A stretch of 5,812 nucleotides of DNA, taken from Chloroflexota bacterium (GTDB lineage: Bacteria > Chloroflexota > Anaerolineae > UBA3071). The translations under genes were made by a program, and so were the position numbers. The DNA is taken from contig JACNHM010000635.1 in the NCBI GenBank assembly GCA_014383605.1, forward strand, positions 1 through 5,812. The letters are read 5' to 3'. Below, in pieces: positions 5,092 to 5,812 of this stretch (position 1 is the first letter of the stretch; every line of letters begins with the position of its first letter). The notes under the pieces were generated by a model. That model did not search any database. It was not told the origin of the DNA and was given only the letters and a program-made list of their open reading frames with translations.

Positions 5092-5128
5092 TGCCCCTCT
5101 GCCCCTCTGCTCCTTGCTCCCTGCTCTC
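5092..5128. repeat. Pyrimidine-rich TGCYCC(T)C tandem tract after the ABC gene
   Basis: On the plus strand five units follow each other: TGCCCCTC, TGCCCCTC, TGCTCCT, TGCTCCC, TGCTCTC (8, 8, 7, 7, 7 bp). Just beside it CATCTC recurs at 5071 and 5080. On the minus strand this is a purine-rich GGGCA/GAGCA tract starting about 20 nt past the ABC gene stop codon. No terminator stem with a T-run is visible here. Confidence 0.7.
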
Positions 5129-5149
5129 ATGCGCCGTGCCACTTTGGCC

Positions 5150-5812
5150 TCACCGCACGTGCGGCGGGCCGGGCAGCCAGTCCCCTTCGATGGCCCGGCG
5201 CACCTGCTGCGTCAGCAGGCCGAATTCTTCTTCGCCCATCATCTCCAGGCTGCGGGGACGGGGCAGCGGCACAGCGACCGTGGCGGCGATCCGGCCGGGC
5301 CGCGGCGTCATCACCAGGACGCGATCGGCCAGGAAGACGGCCTCGGCGATGGAGTGCGTGACCAGCACCGCCGTCTGGCGGCGCAGGCTCCAGATGCGCA
5401 GCAACTCCAGGTTCATACGCTCGCGGGTCATGGCATCCAGCGCGCCGAAAGGCTCGTCAAGGAGCAGCAGCGTCGGCTCGTGGATCAGCGCCCGCGCCAG
5501 CACCACCCGCTGTTGCATGCCGCCCGACAGTTGACGGGGGTAGTGGCGGTCGAAATCGTGCAGCCCCACCAATTCGACGAGATGTCGCGCCCGCGCCGTG
5601 GCCTTCCGGCGATCCACACCTTGCACCTCCAGCGGCAGGGTGATGTTGCGCAGCACCGTGCGCCAGGGCATCAGGTTAACCTTTTGGAAGACGAAGCCGA
5701 TCTCGCGGCTGGGGCCGCCCAGCGGCTGGCCGTGGAAGCGTACCCGGCCTTGTGTGGGTCGCAACAGCCCGCCCAGGATGCGCAGCAGCGTGCTCTTGCC
5801 GCAGCCCGAAGG
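5150..5812 (-). CDS. ABC transporter ATP-binding protein, NitT/TauT (SsuB/TauB-like) family, 5' end outside window
   Basis: The C-terminal 220 residues of an importer ATPase; the frame stays open to the window edge, so the start is beyond it. The visible part begins inside the Walker A motif (PSGCGKSTLLRIL). It continues with the Q-loop (FVFQKVNLMPW, near residue 43), the ABC signature LSGGMQQRVVLARAL (about 95-109), Walker B LLLLDEPFGALD (about 116-127) and the H-loop LVTHSIAEAV. MPWRTVLRNI after the Q-loop and MTPRPGRI after the H-loop are typical of ATPases paired with NitT/TauT permeases for sulfonates, taurine, nitrate or thiamine-precursor pyrimidines. The substrate cannot be told from the ATPase, and the permease and binding protein are not in the window. 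Internal start-like codons, such as the TTG at 5764, are not the real start. Confidence 0.95.
   Translation of the reverse strand, partial: PSGCGKSTLLRILGGLLRPTQGRVRFHGQPLGGPSREIGFVFQKVNLMPWRTVLRNITLPLEVQGVDRRKATARARHLVELVGLHDFDRHYPRQLSGGMQQRVVLARALIHEPTLLLLDEPFGALDAMTRERMNLELLRIWSLRRQTAVLVTHSIAEAVFLADRVLVMTPRPGRIAATVAVPLPRPRSLEMMGEEEFGLLTQQVRRAIEGDWLPGPPHVR

Noticed and set aside
5138..5148. GCCA-CTT-TGGC hairpin just past the ABC gene as terminator
   Set aside because: Four-base-pair stem, three-base loop and no T-run on the transcribed side.

Overview
The window is a GC-rich stretch of bacterial chromosome in which every gene I can support lies on the minus strand. Reading in the direction of transcription (high to low coordinates), the order is: the C-terminal 220 residues of a NitT/TauT-type ABC transporter ATPase (5812-5150), glycogen synthase glgA (4902-3382), a GalT/HIT-type nucleotidyltransferase overlapping glgA by 4 bp (3385-2186), a CcdA-family thiol-disulfide membrane protein (about 2096-1335), a DUF2085 membrane protein (1328-678), ribosomal protein S20 (rpsT, 542-252), and the first 18 codons of a gene leaving the window (54-1). 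The organism is probably a member of Chloroflexota (Anaerolineae/Caldilineae/Ardenticatenia-like). This is inferred from protein flavour, the Gram-positive-style SOS boxes known for that phylum, and intergenic regions full of short tandem repeats; it is not proven.

Two things stand out. First, the partial gene at the left edge is preceded by a textbook promoter: TTGACA, exactly 17 bp, TATAAT. One perfect GAACNNNNGTTC SOS box lies in the spacer and a second covers the predicted start site. This looks like a strong, doubly LexA-gated promoter. Second, the CcdA-family protein appears circularly permuted. The helix that normally opens CcdA (SPCVLP) is the last helix here, joined to the usual last helix by a short linker, while the protein starts at what is normally helix 2. 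Both redox cysteines are kept and are the only cysteines in the protein.

The glgA-galT-like pair shares an ATGA stop/start overlap and forms a carbohydrate-storage unit. The GalT-like protein keeps the N-x7-S-x2-H-x-H-x-Q active-site spacing, so it may act on a nucleotide sugar such as ADP-glucose. ccdA and the DUF2085 gene are 6 bp apart and form a second coupled pair. rpsT has its own plausible promoter and starts with GTG.

The intergenic regions share an architecture. Tandem tracts of 7- or 8-bp units sit just upstream of the ribosome binding sites of four genes: an octamer containing TGG before glgA and before the SOS-type gene, and a CGTGAAA heptamer before ccdA and, degenerate, before rpsT. 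A further pyrimidine-rich 8/7-bp tract lies between the ABC gene and the putative glgA promoter. No rRNA, tRNA, CRISPR array, insertion sequence or integrase is visible.
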